From contig NZ_CP058334.1 in NCBI RefSeq assembly GCF_013391085.1, forward strand, positions 1,612,001 to 1,676,000: 64,000 bases of DNA, written 5' to 3'. This document shows positions 24,092 to 31,222 of this stretch, piece by piece. Each line of letters opens with the position of its first letter. Positions within the stretch are counted from its first letter, which is position 1. Under the pieces are notes generated by a model. It saw only the letters and a program-made list of their open reading frames with translations, ran no database searches and was not told where the DNA came from. The position numbers were made by a program, and so were the translations under genes. The stretch comes from Natronomonas halophila (lineage in GTDB: Archaea; Halobacteriota; Halobacteria; Halobacteriales; Haloarculaceae).

Positions 24092-26089
24092 TCAATCGGT
24101 CTGCTGGGTCGCCTCGAACTTCTCCAATAACTCGTCGTAGAGGACGTCGCCGTCCTCTTCCGCGAGTTTCTCGACGATGAGTTCCGGTGTCGACCGGGCG
24201 AGATGGTTCTTGACGGGCGAGCGGTTCACGCGCAACTCGCCGTTCTCCAGGCCCACCGCTTCGATGCCGTCGATGGTCACGTCGGCGTCGGCGGCCTCCC
24301 GAATCTCGCCGGCCAGATGCGAGACGAACACCGCCGTCGAGTCGCTTTCCTCCAGTGCCTCCAGAATCCCGGCGATGATGACCGCGCTGGCGCCGGGTTC
24401 GGTAATCGACTCCAGTTCGTCGACCAACACCAGTCGCGTTCGGTCGCCCGCGACGAGCGACCCGAACTCCCGGAGCGTCGACTCGAAGGCGCCCGCATCC
24501 AACGTGCCCTGTGTCTTCGCCTGATAATGTAGGGCCTCGAACCGCTCCAGTCGCGCTGCCTCGGCAGGCACGGGCATCCCCATCTGTCCTAACACGACGA
24601 CCAACCCGACCAAATCGAGCGTCGACGTCTTCCCGCCGCTGTTGACACCCGAGAGCAGTGCCACGCCTTCGACCCCATAATCGACGGGTTCGACCTCCTC
24701 AAAGGCGACGTCAAGCAGCGGCGACCGCCCATCCTCGATTTCGAATCCCCGGCCCTCGAAGGTCGGGAACGTGCAGTCGAAGTCCCGGGCGAAGCGGGCG
24801 ATAGCCAACTCCACGTCCAACTCCAGAGCGGCATCGACAAGGTCGTCCGCGGACTCGCGCATCTCCCGGAGGTCGTCGGCCAACTCGCGTTTCAGCGCGG
24901 CGGCCCGGCGGTCCCGCTCGGCGTTCAACTCCTCGCGTAACTGGCTGATGACGCGTTCCTCGTGTTCGACGGGAAACGTCGGGTCGTCGCCGAAGGCCTG
25001 CCGGGCCATCGATTCGTAGTCGTCCAACCCCAGCGCGTCCGCGAGGTGGTCCCGCGCGGCGTCGATGGCGGCGTCGTACTCGTCGGCCAACTCCCGGTCC
25101 AGAAGCGAATCGACGCCCGCGCCGCGTTCGACCAGCGACAGCAAATCGGCGCCCTCGATGGTCACGTCGCGTTCCTCGATGGCCTCCCGAAGCCGGTCGT
25201 TCGCGGTGTTTTCGGCCATCGAAACCGCGGCATCGAGGTCATCCAGCGCGTCCTCCAGTTTGTCCAGCGTTTCGTCGCCCGCGACGGTGCCGTCTTCGTT
25301 GAGTCGCGACAGCGCCTCGTCGAGCGCTTCGACGTCACAGGGCGCGTCCAAATCCGCAGCCTGATGGACCGCCGCGGCCGCTCGCAGTCGGTTCCGGTTC
25401 CGTGCGAAGAAAGCTAGCGTCCGTTCGGGAACCAACCGTTCGGGGTCCTCCAGCGCCGTCGGGTCGACCCGAACGTCGCCCTCGACGTCGATGCCCGAAA
25501 ACTCCTCGTCGAGGACGATAACGGTCGAATAGCCCCGGGCCAAATCCGCAATCCCGCGGGCGTCGTCGACTAACTCGACGCTCATCTCGGGGACGGCCTC
25601 GCGGGCCGCCGAATACGTCTCGGCGTCGTTCGTCGCGAGACATCGGTCCCGAACCCGAACGTCCCGCGGCGGTTCCAGCGGTTCGACGCCGTCCAGCGCT
25701 TCGATTACCTCCGCCGTCGGGTCCCGTTCGACCGCTTCCCGAGCGAACTCTCGAACCTCTTCGATTCGGGACTCGGCAGCGCTCGGATAGAAGGTTTCCA
25801 GCCGCTTTTCGGCGTAGTCGGTCACCGCTCGCTCCTGCAGCAAGTCCAGCGCCGACTCGTAGAGTTCCCGCGCCCGCGGCGTCGACAGGAAATCGCTCTC
25901 GTCGTCGTGGTCGTTCCGAATCGCCGCCCGAGCGATGCGGGCCGCCCGCCCCTCGCTGATGCCCGGCGCTTTCGCCAGGCCGGCGACGTCGCCGGCCGAC
26001 AGCAGCGTTTCCGGGTCGTCGAGTTCGGCCAACCGGTCGGCGGTTTTCGCGCCGACGCCCGGAATGGCCTCCAACTCCTCGCGTTCCAT
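24092..26089 (-). CDS. MutS-family ATPase with N-terminal helix-hairpin-helix (MutS5/MutS2-like)
   Basis: This 665-residue protein has an N-terminal helix-hairpin-helix pair (LEAIPGVGAKTADRLAEL and LAKAPGISEGRAARIAR), a long helical middle with coiled-coil stretches, and a C-terminal MutS ATPase domain. The ATPase domain has Walker A LSGVNSGGKTST near residue 479, Walker B LVLVDELESIT near 550, and the ABC-type histidine in AVFVSHLAGEI. There is no mismatch-recognition domain, so it is more likely to act on branched DNA or recombination intermediates than on mismatches. The position inside a replication cluster fits such a role. Confidence 0.88.
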   Translation of the reverse strand: MEREELEAIPGVGAKTADRLAELDDPETLLSAGDVAGLAKAPGISEGRAARIARAAIRNDHDDESDFLSTPRARELYESALDLLQERAVTDYAEKRLETFYPSAAESRIEEVREFAREAVERDPTAEVIEALDGVEPLEPPRDVRVRDRCLATNDAETYSAAREAVPEMSVELVDDARGIADLARGYSTVIVLDEEFSGIDVEGDVRVDPTALEDPERLVPERTLAFFARNRNRLRAAAAVHQAADLDAPCDVEALDEALSRLNEDGTVAGDETLDKLEDALDDLDAAVSMAENTANDRLREAIEERDVTIEGADLLSLVERGAGVDSLLDRELADEYDAAIDAARDHLADALGLDDYESMARQAFGDDPTFPVEHEERVISQLREELNAERDRRAAALKRELADDLREMRESADDLVDAALELDVELAIARFARDFDCTFPTFEGRGFEIEDGRSPLLDVAFEEVEPVDYGVEGVALLSGVNSGGKTSTLDLVGLVVVLGQMGMPVPAEAARLERFEALHYQAKTQGTLDAGAFESTLREFGSLVAGDRTRLVLVDELESITEPGASAVIIAGILEALEESDSTAVFVSHLAGEIREAADADVTIDGIEAVGLENGELRVNRSPVKNHLARSTPELIVEKLAEEDGDVLYDELLEKFEATQQTD

Positions 26090-26130
26090 CTACCACTCTA
26101 TGTGCCGTCATCCCGGAAAACTCCTTCTAC

Positions 26131-26337
26131 GAACTTTTTGTACGGGCGCCTGCGGCCGTCTGCTCGCGGGCCGTAGGCCCGCTCGCATGGTCCGAGGGAC
26201 CTTCGGTCCCTCGCTACCCGGCAAAAACTTCGATGAAAAAGACACGTCGGCCTTCCCTACGGTCAGGCCTCGGTCCCGCGCCTCCCTTCGGTCGGCGCGG
26301 CGGAACCGCTCGCGCCCTGCGGGCGCTCGTGGACATC
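26131..26337 (+). repeat. Palindromic repeat copy 3 (inverted, about 205 bp)
   Basis: Starts GAACTTTTTGTACGGG, continues through hairpins GCGGGCC-GTA-GGCCCGC and GAGGGACC-TTC-GGTCCCTC, then GGCAAAAAC, then a diverged version of the conserved tail (GATGAAAAAGACACG...GGTCCCGCG). It ends in a module GAACCGCTCGCGCCCTGCGG that reappears inverted in copy 4. It faces copy 2 in the same intergenic region, giving a large inverted repeat between the MutS-like and PolD genes. Confidence 0.75.
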
Positions 26338-26433
26338 ACGCAATTTTGTCGAGATAGCTAACGCGAGAGCTCAACTGAAGGCGGTCAATCAAAAATGAGG
26401 TTAGCATACGCCGAGCGCAGCGAGGCGTTTCCC
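26338..26433. other. Spacer between facing repeat copies
   Basis: This is unremarkable intergenic DNA with GAGCGCAGCGAGGCG-type small palindromes leading into copy 2. No promoter or coding signal was seen. Confidence 0.4.
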
Positions 26434-26542
26434 CGCGCGAGCGAAGCGAGTGCGGGACCAAGGGCCGACCATCGGGAGGCCCGCCGTGTCTTTTTCATGA
26501 ACGTTTTTGCCGGCGCGCGAAGCGCGCCGTGCAAAAAGTTTC
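26434..26542 (-). repeat. Palindromic repeat copy 2, directly after the PolD large-subunit stop
   Basis: On the minus strand, AAACTTTTTGC follows the TAG of the polymerase gene. The GGCGCGC-TTC-GCGCGCC stem, GGCAAAAACG and the tail are identical to copy 1 over 91 bases (26452-26542). Outside that block the second stem differs (GAGCGAAGCGAG in place of GACCGCAGGGA), so the copies diverge in hairpin loops. Confidence 0.8.
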
Positions 26543-29500
26543 TACATGAAATCAGCAATGCCACTTTGCTTGTTGGTGTCGTCCTCGAAGATGGATTCGA
26601 CGGCGCGGTCCAGTATCTTGAGGCGCTGCTTGGTGTATTCCCGACAGTCGTACTCCTCGGCGACCATGATTGCGGTGTCGATGTACTTGTTGACCGACCC
26701 CTGATGGACGGTGAGGTTGACGCGGCCGCCACATTCCCGGCAGTCGCCGGTCAGGGGGACGCGCCGGAACTTCTCGCCGCAGTCAAGACACCGGGTTTCC
26801 TGTCGTGAGAACGCCCGAAGGTTCCCGATGATGTCCGGCAGGAAGTGATACTCGATGACCCGCTCGGCGACGTCGGTTTCGTCGACCGACCGAAGCTTTC
26901 GGGAAAGCTCCAGTTGGGCGTTCATCTTCTCCATCATGTCGCCGAGCGTTTTGTACGCCGAGAGGTCCGGCCCGAGGGCGATGTCGCCCGTATCGTGGGT
27001 GTGCTCGAAACCGCGATACTGGTCCTCGGTGCCGAGGGTGTCCTCACCGATCTGGATGAGGTCCTCGACCTCGCCGGGGTCGGCCATCTCGCGCGTGGCC
27101 TCGTAGAACTCGCGGGGGTACTCCGAGACGATGTCCATGTTGTGGGCCTCGTCGTCGATTTCCGCCGGGTCGATGCGCGAGGACATGACCAGCGGCGCGT
27201 CCATCCGGCCCCCACGCTGGTTCGGCAGGAATGATTTAGAGAAGTTGAGAAGTCCGTCCATGAGGAGCATTACGCAATCTTCGTCACCATCGCAATTCCG
27301 ACGCTTCGCGGCGTGAAAGTACGGATGAGCGTATCCGACGGCCGCCGAGGTGAATCCTATAATCCTCCCGACAACTGCGGCGGACGTGTGGGGTGCCATC
27401 CCGAAGACCAACTCGCCGACGAGTTCGTCGCGGTCGTCGATGTCGTAGTAGCGGTCCATGCCGTAGTACTGCTCCAGCAGGTCGTCGACGAAGTCGGCGG
27501 TCCGCATCATGTGCTCGGCGGCGCCGTTCGAGAGGACGACGTCCTGGACTCGCAACTCGACCAGTTGGTCCTCGTGGGTCAGCGGGTCGCCGTGGATGTC
27601 CTCGTCGTAGCCGAGGGCTTTCAGTTGGCCGACGGTGATGTCGAGTTCCGAGGCCCGCACGGAGGTGACCGGGAGGTCGGTCATGTCGTAACGGACGGTG
27701 CCGTCCTTGAACGATGAAACGCCGTTTTTGGCCCGAAGGACGCCCTTTTCGATGGGTTCGGGAACCTTGTGCTCCGAGGAGAGTCCCTGAACACCTTTCA
27801 GGACGTCGAAGGCGTTCTCGCGTTCGCCGACGTTTTCGAGGGCGTTGCGGTACTCCTCGTGGACGTCGATGGTCTTGGTCTGGACGGCCTCGGCTTCGGA
27901 CTCACAGCGGGGACAGATGGCGCGGCCTGCCTCGTCGGGTTCGACGTCGATGTCGCAACTGTAGCAGATATAGTGGGGGTCGGTAACGGCGTTGCAGTCG
28001 GGACAGCGCGCCCGGTGGGTTTCGGTGTCGCAGTCGGGACAGGTCCGGCGGCCGACCTGCACTTCGACCCGGCCGGGGGTGTCCTGCATGTTCTCGGAGT
28101 GTTTCGCGGCGGCGGCGATATCTCGCTGGGAGCCGCCGGCCTCGCCGATGGGAAATAGCGTGTGGACGGCGGGCGAGAGGTCGCGCTTCTCGGATTTTTC
28201 GGGGCGACCCATCCGACAGCCGATGCGGGTTGGCGCGCGTTCGCGAACCTCGAAGGGCGCGACCTCGTTGACGGCCTTGACAGCGTTGTGGCCGTCGTCC
28301 CAGTTTCGGGCCTCCTCGGAGAGGTCCTCGCTGCCCCACGGCTTTTCGAGGTCGTCGGTCAGTCCGAGCGACTGGACGAAGGGGACAGCGTCGGGGACGG
28401 TCAGCGTCTCCTCGCCCTGGGTATGTTCGACGATGAGTACCTCCAGAGCCTCCCGGACGGGTTCAGTACGCGGGAGGACAAGGGTGCGTTCCGTGGGTTC
28501 GTTGGCGTCTGCTGGTGCAACTGCGGCACCATCGGCTTCTGCCCAGTGTCCGTCGCTTGCGGCTTCCGCCAGCGTCTCGAACCGCTCGATATCGAGGTCG
28601 TGCCACAGGTAGGTGTATTCGGGATGCAGCGGCGCGCCGTACTCCTCGACCCATTCGAGAGACTGTGCGGCGCTCGGGTGTTCGAGGTTGACCCGCGGCG
28701 AGTCCTCCAGCGCCTGCACGTCGGCGCCGGCAGCCTTCAGGTCGCCTTTCCACCACTCGGGCGTGTAGGAGGCCGGCGAGAGCGGGTGGTTGTTCTCGAC
28801 GTATTCGCCGTAGTTGACGAGATATTCGCCCAAATCCAGAATCTTCTCGACGCCGTTGCGGATTTCCAGCGCCTCCTCGGGGTCGTCGATGCGCCGGACG
28901 TCGCCGTTGGCGAGTTTGACCGTCGGGCCTTCCATCGAGTCGACGGGGACGACGCCGCCGGCCTTGCCGGGGCGTTCGGTCTTGATCTGAGTGCCCGTCG
29001 CGAGGAAGTCGTCGACAAGGTGCATCGTCGCGGGATGGACGCCGGCCGTCGCGAAGCCGTGGTTCCGGGACCGGCCGTAGCGAAGACGGAAACCGCCGGT
29101 CTCGGAGGGGTGACCGAAGACGGGACGGCCCGCAATCAGGTCCCGAAGGAACTTCTTGGAGGGGTCGTGACGCGGCGGACCGTCGGGGCCGTCGGCTTCT
29201 CCCTCGGCCTCGTCTCCCGCTTCGTCGCCGTCGGCGTCTTCCTCCTCGGTGTCGGCCTCATCACCCTCGTCAGCCGCCGAATCGTCGCCTTTGTCCTTTT
29301 TATACGTGCCGTCGATGAGGTCCTGCAACCACGGCCAGTCGACCTCGTCGAGTTGGGAGGTGTACCGCTGAATCTTCGGCGCTTTCTGGGCGATACCCTC
29401 CCCCAGAACGAGACACATCCCACCACGTGCGTTGTTCGTGTCGACGCGTTCGAGGTCCCGAAAGCCGGAGACTTCCTCGTCGCCGGTGGCCTCGCCGTCG

Positions 29501-30144
29501 AGCATGATGGGCATGTTCTCGGCGATGAATTTCGTCTCGGCGTCCTTCGGGGAGTACTGCAGGCCCGTCTCGTTGTCGTAGAGAGCCAGTTCCTCGGCGT
29601 AGCGTTCGACCTCGTCGGTTCGGGCTTTGAACTCGTCGATGCCGATGAGGGTTCGAGTGTAGTCGGCCACCAGCACCGACAGCGCCTGTGCGGTCCCGCC
29701 CGCAGACCGGATGGGACCAGCGTAGTAGATGTTGATGAACTCGGTGCCGTCGTCGTTCTCCAGCAGTTCGACCCGGTCGATGCCCTCGATGGGCGCGGCG
29801 ACGACGCCTTCGGTCAGGAGGGCGACGGCGGTCCGGACCGCACCTTCGACCTTCCCGGCGCGGGTGTCGTAGTCGCCGACCTTGCCGTCGGCGAAGTCGG
29901 CCGCGAGTTCGAGGGCGGCCTCCTCACGCGAGAGGTCGGGGTCTTCCTCCATCTCGCGGACGCGCTCGGCGACCCCGTCGATGCCGAGGATGTTCTCGAC
30001 GCGGTCGGCCATGTCCTTCGCGATGGGAATCTCGACGTCCTCGGTGGGGTCGCCGCCGCGCTGTCGGGCCTCGCGGGCGACGTCCAGCGCCTCGTCGAGG
30101 CCGGTTTCCAACCGCTCGAAGTACGCTTCGTCGTCGGGGCGCAT
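26542..30144 (-). CDS. polC: DNA polymerase D large (catalytic) subunit DP2
   Basis: This 1200-residue catalytic subunit of the archaeal replicative polymerase PolD has the N-terminal MRPDDEAYFERLETGLDEA, YYAGPIRSAGGTAQALSVL near residue 140, and zinc-binding modules near 700-760 (CPDCDTETHRARCPDC, CYSCD...CPRC). The catalytic block NCDGDED is near 950; its two aspartates match the PolD double-psi-barrel active site. A C-terminal zinc finger (CLDCGEKF...CRECGG) ends the protein. A short Asp/Glu insertion occurs near residue 290. No intein interrupts NCDGDED, a site often occupied in other archaea. It starts directly after the PPC gene (TAG then ATG). Confidence 0.96.
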   Translation of the reverse strand: MRPDDEAYFERLETGLDEALDVAREARQRGGDPTEDVEIPIAKDMADRVENILGIDGVAERVREMEEDPDLSREEAALELAADFADGKVGDYDTRAGKVEGAVRTAVALLTEGVVAAPIEGIDRVELLENDDGTEFINIYYAGPIRSAGGTAQALSVLVADYTRTLIGIDEFKARTDEVERYAEELALYDNETGLQYSPKDAETKFIAENMPIMLDGEATGDEEVSGFRDLERVDTNNARGGMCLVLGEGIAQKAPKIQRYTSQLDEVDWPWLQDLIDGTYKKDKGDDSAADEGDEADTEEEDADGDEAGDEAEGEADGPDGPPRHDPSKKFLRDLIAGRPVFGHPSETGGFRLRYGRSRNHGFATAGVHPATMHLVDDFLATGTQIKTERPGKAGGVVPVDSMEGPTVKLANGDVRRIDDPEEALEIRNGVEKILDLGEYLVNYGEYVENNHPLSPASYTPEWWKGDLKAAGADVQALEDSPRVNLEHPSAAQSLEWVEEYGAPLHPEYTYLWHDLDIERFETLAEAASDGHWAEADGAAVAPADANEPTERTLVLPRTEPVREALEVLIVEHTQGEETLTVPDAVPFVQSLGLTDDLEKPWGSEDLSEEARNWDDGHNAVKAVNEVAPFEVRERAPTRIGCRMGRPEKSEKRDLSPAVHTLFPIGEAGGSQRDIAAAAKHSENMQDTPGRVEVQVGRRTCPDCDTETHRARCPDCNAVTDPHYICYSCDIDVEPDEAGRAICPRCESEAEAVQTKTIDVHEEYRNALENVGERENAFDVLKGVQGLSSEHKVPEPIEKGVLRAKNGVSSFKDGTVRYDMTDLPVTSVRASELDITVGQLKALGYDEDIHGDPLTHEDQLVELRVQDVVLSNGAAEHMMRTADFVDDLLEQYYGMDRYYDIDDRDELVGELVFGMAPHTSAAVVGRIIGFTSAAVGYAHPYFHAAKRRNCDGDEDCVMLLMDGLLNFSKSFLPNQRGGRMDAPLVMSSRIDPAEIDDEAHNMDIVSEYPREFYEATREMADPGEVEDLIQIGEDTLGTEDQYRGFEHTHDTGDIALGPDLSAYKTLGDMMEKMNAQLELSRKLRSVDETDVAERVIEYHFLPDIIGNLRAFSRQETRCLDCGEKFRRVPLTGDCRECGGRVNLTVHQGSVNKYIDTAIMVAEEYDCREYTKQRLKILDRAVESIFEDDTNKQSGIADFM

Positions 30145-30567
30145 CTACAGCGGCCAGAGGTCGAGGTCAGTCGTCTCGTCGTGCTCGCGTTCGAGATGGG
30201 TGTCCAGTTCCCGGACGTAGAGTTCGCCGGCGAAGGTGGTCGCCGAATCGAGGTGCCCCCCGACCATCGAACCATCCTCGCGAGACAGCGTCACGTGCGT
30301 GTGTGCGAAGCGGTCGCCCTCCAGATGCGAGATGTTCCCCAGCGCAGTCGTCACCTCGAACGGTTCGTCGAATTCGACGGGGTAGTATTCCTGTTCGTCC
30401 TGGTCGTAGAAGTAGACCGTCGCGTCCTGCACCGCGCCGAGACCGAAGAAGAAGGCCGCATCGATGCCCTCGGCGTCGGCGAAGGCCTCGATCTGCTCGC
30501 GCCAATCCCGTCCGTGTTCCAGTCGGGCGACGAACTCCCGGTCACCCTCGACGCGTTGATAATCCAT
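30145..30567 (-). CDS. PPC/DUF296 domain protein
   Basis: This 140-residue protein is a single PCC (plants-and-prokaryotes conserved) domain, as found in AT-hook proteins and in stand-alone archaeal trimers. Characteristic pieces are IEAFADAEGIDAAFFFGLGAV, ALGNISHLEGDRFAHTHVTLS with paired histidines, and GGHLDSATTFAGELYV. ATG 30567 (MDYQRVEGDRE) is preferred over a GTG-type extension of nine residues. Its stop touches the PolD large-subunit start, so the two probably form an operon. A DNA-binding or metal-binding role is possible but not shown by sequence. Confidence 0.82.
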   Translation of the reverse strand: MDYQRVEGDREFVARLEHGRDWREQIEAFADAEGIDAAFFFGLGAVQDATVYFYDQDEQEYYPVEFDEPFEVTTALGNISHLEGDRFAHTHVTLSREDGSMVGGHLDSATTFAGELYVRELDTHLEREHDETTDLDLWPL

Positions 30568-30590
30568 ACTGGGTGGGATGACGGCAGCGG

Positions 30591-30625
30591 TCAAAAAGGT
30601 GTTCTCCCGGTGGCGGTCACCGGGA
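30591..30625 (-). terminator. Hairpin plus T-run terminator after the 55-residue gene
   Basis: On the minus strand TCCCGGTG-ACCGC-CACCGGGA (30605-30625) is followed about ten bases later by TTTTT (30591-30595). It lies 60 bases after the stop at 30685 and before the PPC gene, so it would separate the two transcripts. Confidence 0.55.
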
Positions 30626-30684
30626 CCGAACCGAAGCCGTGGCTACGAACCTCGAAAATGGGTCCCCACCCGTCGGCCACGCGG

Positions 30685-30852
30685 TTATCGCCAGTCGTCT
30701 ACGTCGACTGTGGCTGCCGTGGACATGGAGAGATAGGCTTCCTCTCGGCAAAGCTCGGCGATGATAAGTCGGTCGCCGTCGTTGCCGCTGTCCACGGACG
30801 CCATAACCTCACAGTCGGAAACCGTCTCCGCAGTGGCCGTGTCCTGTGCCAT
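30685..30852 (-). CDS. Small conserved haloarchaeal protein (DUF7556-like), 55 residues
   Basis: This 55-residue acidic protein reads EVMASVDSGN...DRLIIAELCREEAYLSM and ends in a conserved-looking DVDDWR. It resembles a small haloarchaeal family (DUF7556) of unknown function. ATG 30852 is chosen because TTATATA lies about 30 bases upstream. It has two cysteines but no zinc-finger spacing. Confidence 0.68.
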   Translation of the reverse strand: MAQDTATAETVSDCEVMASVDSGNDGDRLIIAELCREEAYLSMSTAATVDVDDWR

Positions 30853-31014
30853 GCATGTGCATAGTTGACAGTAGGTATATAACCCTGACGATGTGACACC
30901 GTGACATACCGTGATTTGCCGCATCGTTTATGAGGGATTTATATGTGGTAAGTAACATGATGCCGGAGAATCATTTTAAGGCAGGTGTCGAGTATGATTA
31001 ACATACCACACAGT

Positions 31015-31220
31015 AGGTATCCGTGAGCGCCCGCAGGGCGCGAGCGGTTCCCGCTGGCGAGGCCGAAGGCCGAGCCAGCGTAGCGCCGACTGACTAACGC
31101 GAGCCGGAGTGAAGCGGAGGCTCGCGGCTGGAGGGAGGCGCGCATATTTTCCCCACGTTTTTGCCGAGAACCGGGGTCGCGCCCCGAAGCGGGCGCGACC
31201 CGCGTTCTCGTGCAAAAAGT
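31015..31220 (-). repeat. Palindromic repeat copy 4, directly after the PolD small-subunit stop
   Basis: This element of about 205 bp ends three bases from the TAG of the PolD small-subunit gene. The stop-proximal hairpin has the same ends as copies 1 and 2 (TTTTTGC/GCAAAAA at 31158-31164 and 31212-31218) but a longer inner stem: CGAGAAC/GTTCTCG plus GGGTCGCGCCC/GGGCGCGACCC. The far end carries GAGCGCCCGCAGGGCGCGAG followed by CGGTTCC, shared with copy 3 in inverse orientation. Further hairpins (CTGGC...GCCAG, GCGAGCC...GGCTCGC) lie between. Confidence 0.78.
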
Positions 31221-31222
31221 GG

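Noticed and set aside
26385-26732. Minus-strand frame reading through repeat copy 2 (also 17304-17537 in copy 1)
   Set aside because: The same peptide (FMKKTRRASRWSALGPAL) appears only because the repeats are identical; no start or promoter, and overlapping polC in the other frame.
27260-27320. Intein at the NCDGDED motif of PolD
   Set aside because: The motif is uninterrupted and no Hint or homing-endonuclease sequence is present.
28162-30864. A 900-codon plus-strand frame opposite the PolD large subunit
   Set aside because: It is the antisense shadow of polC, a common effect of GC-rich third positions; it has no family motif and no promoter.
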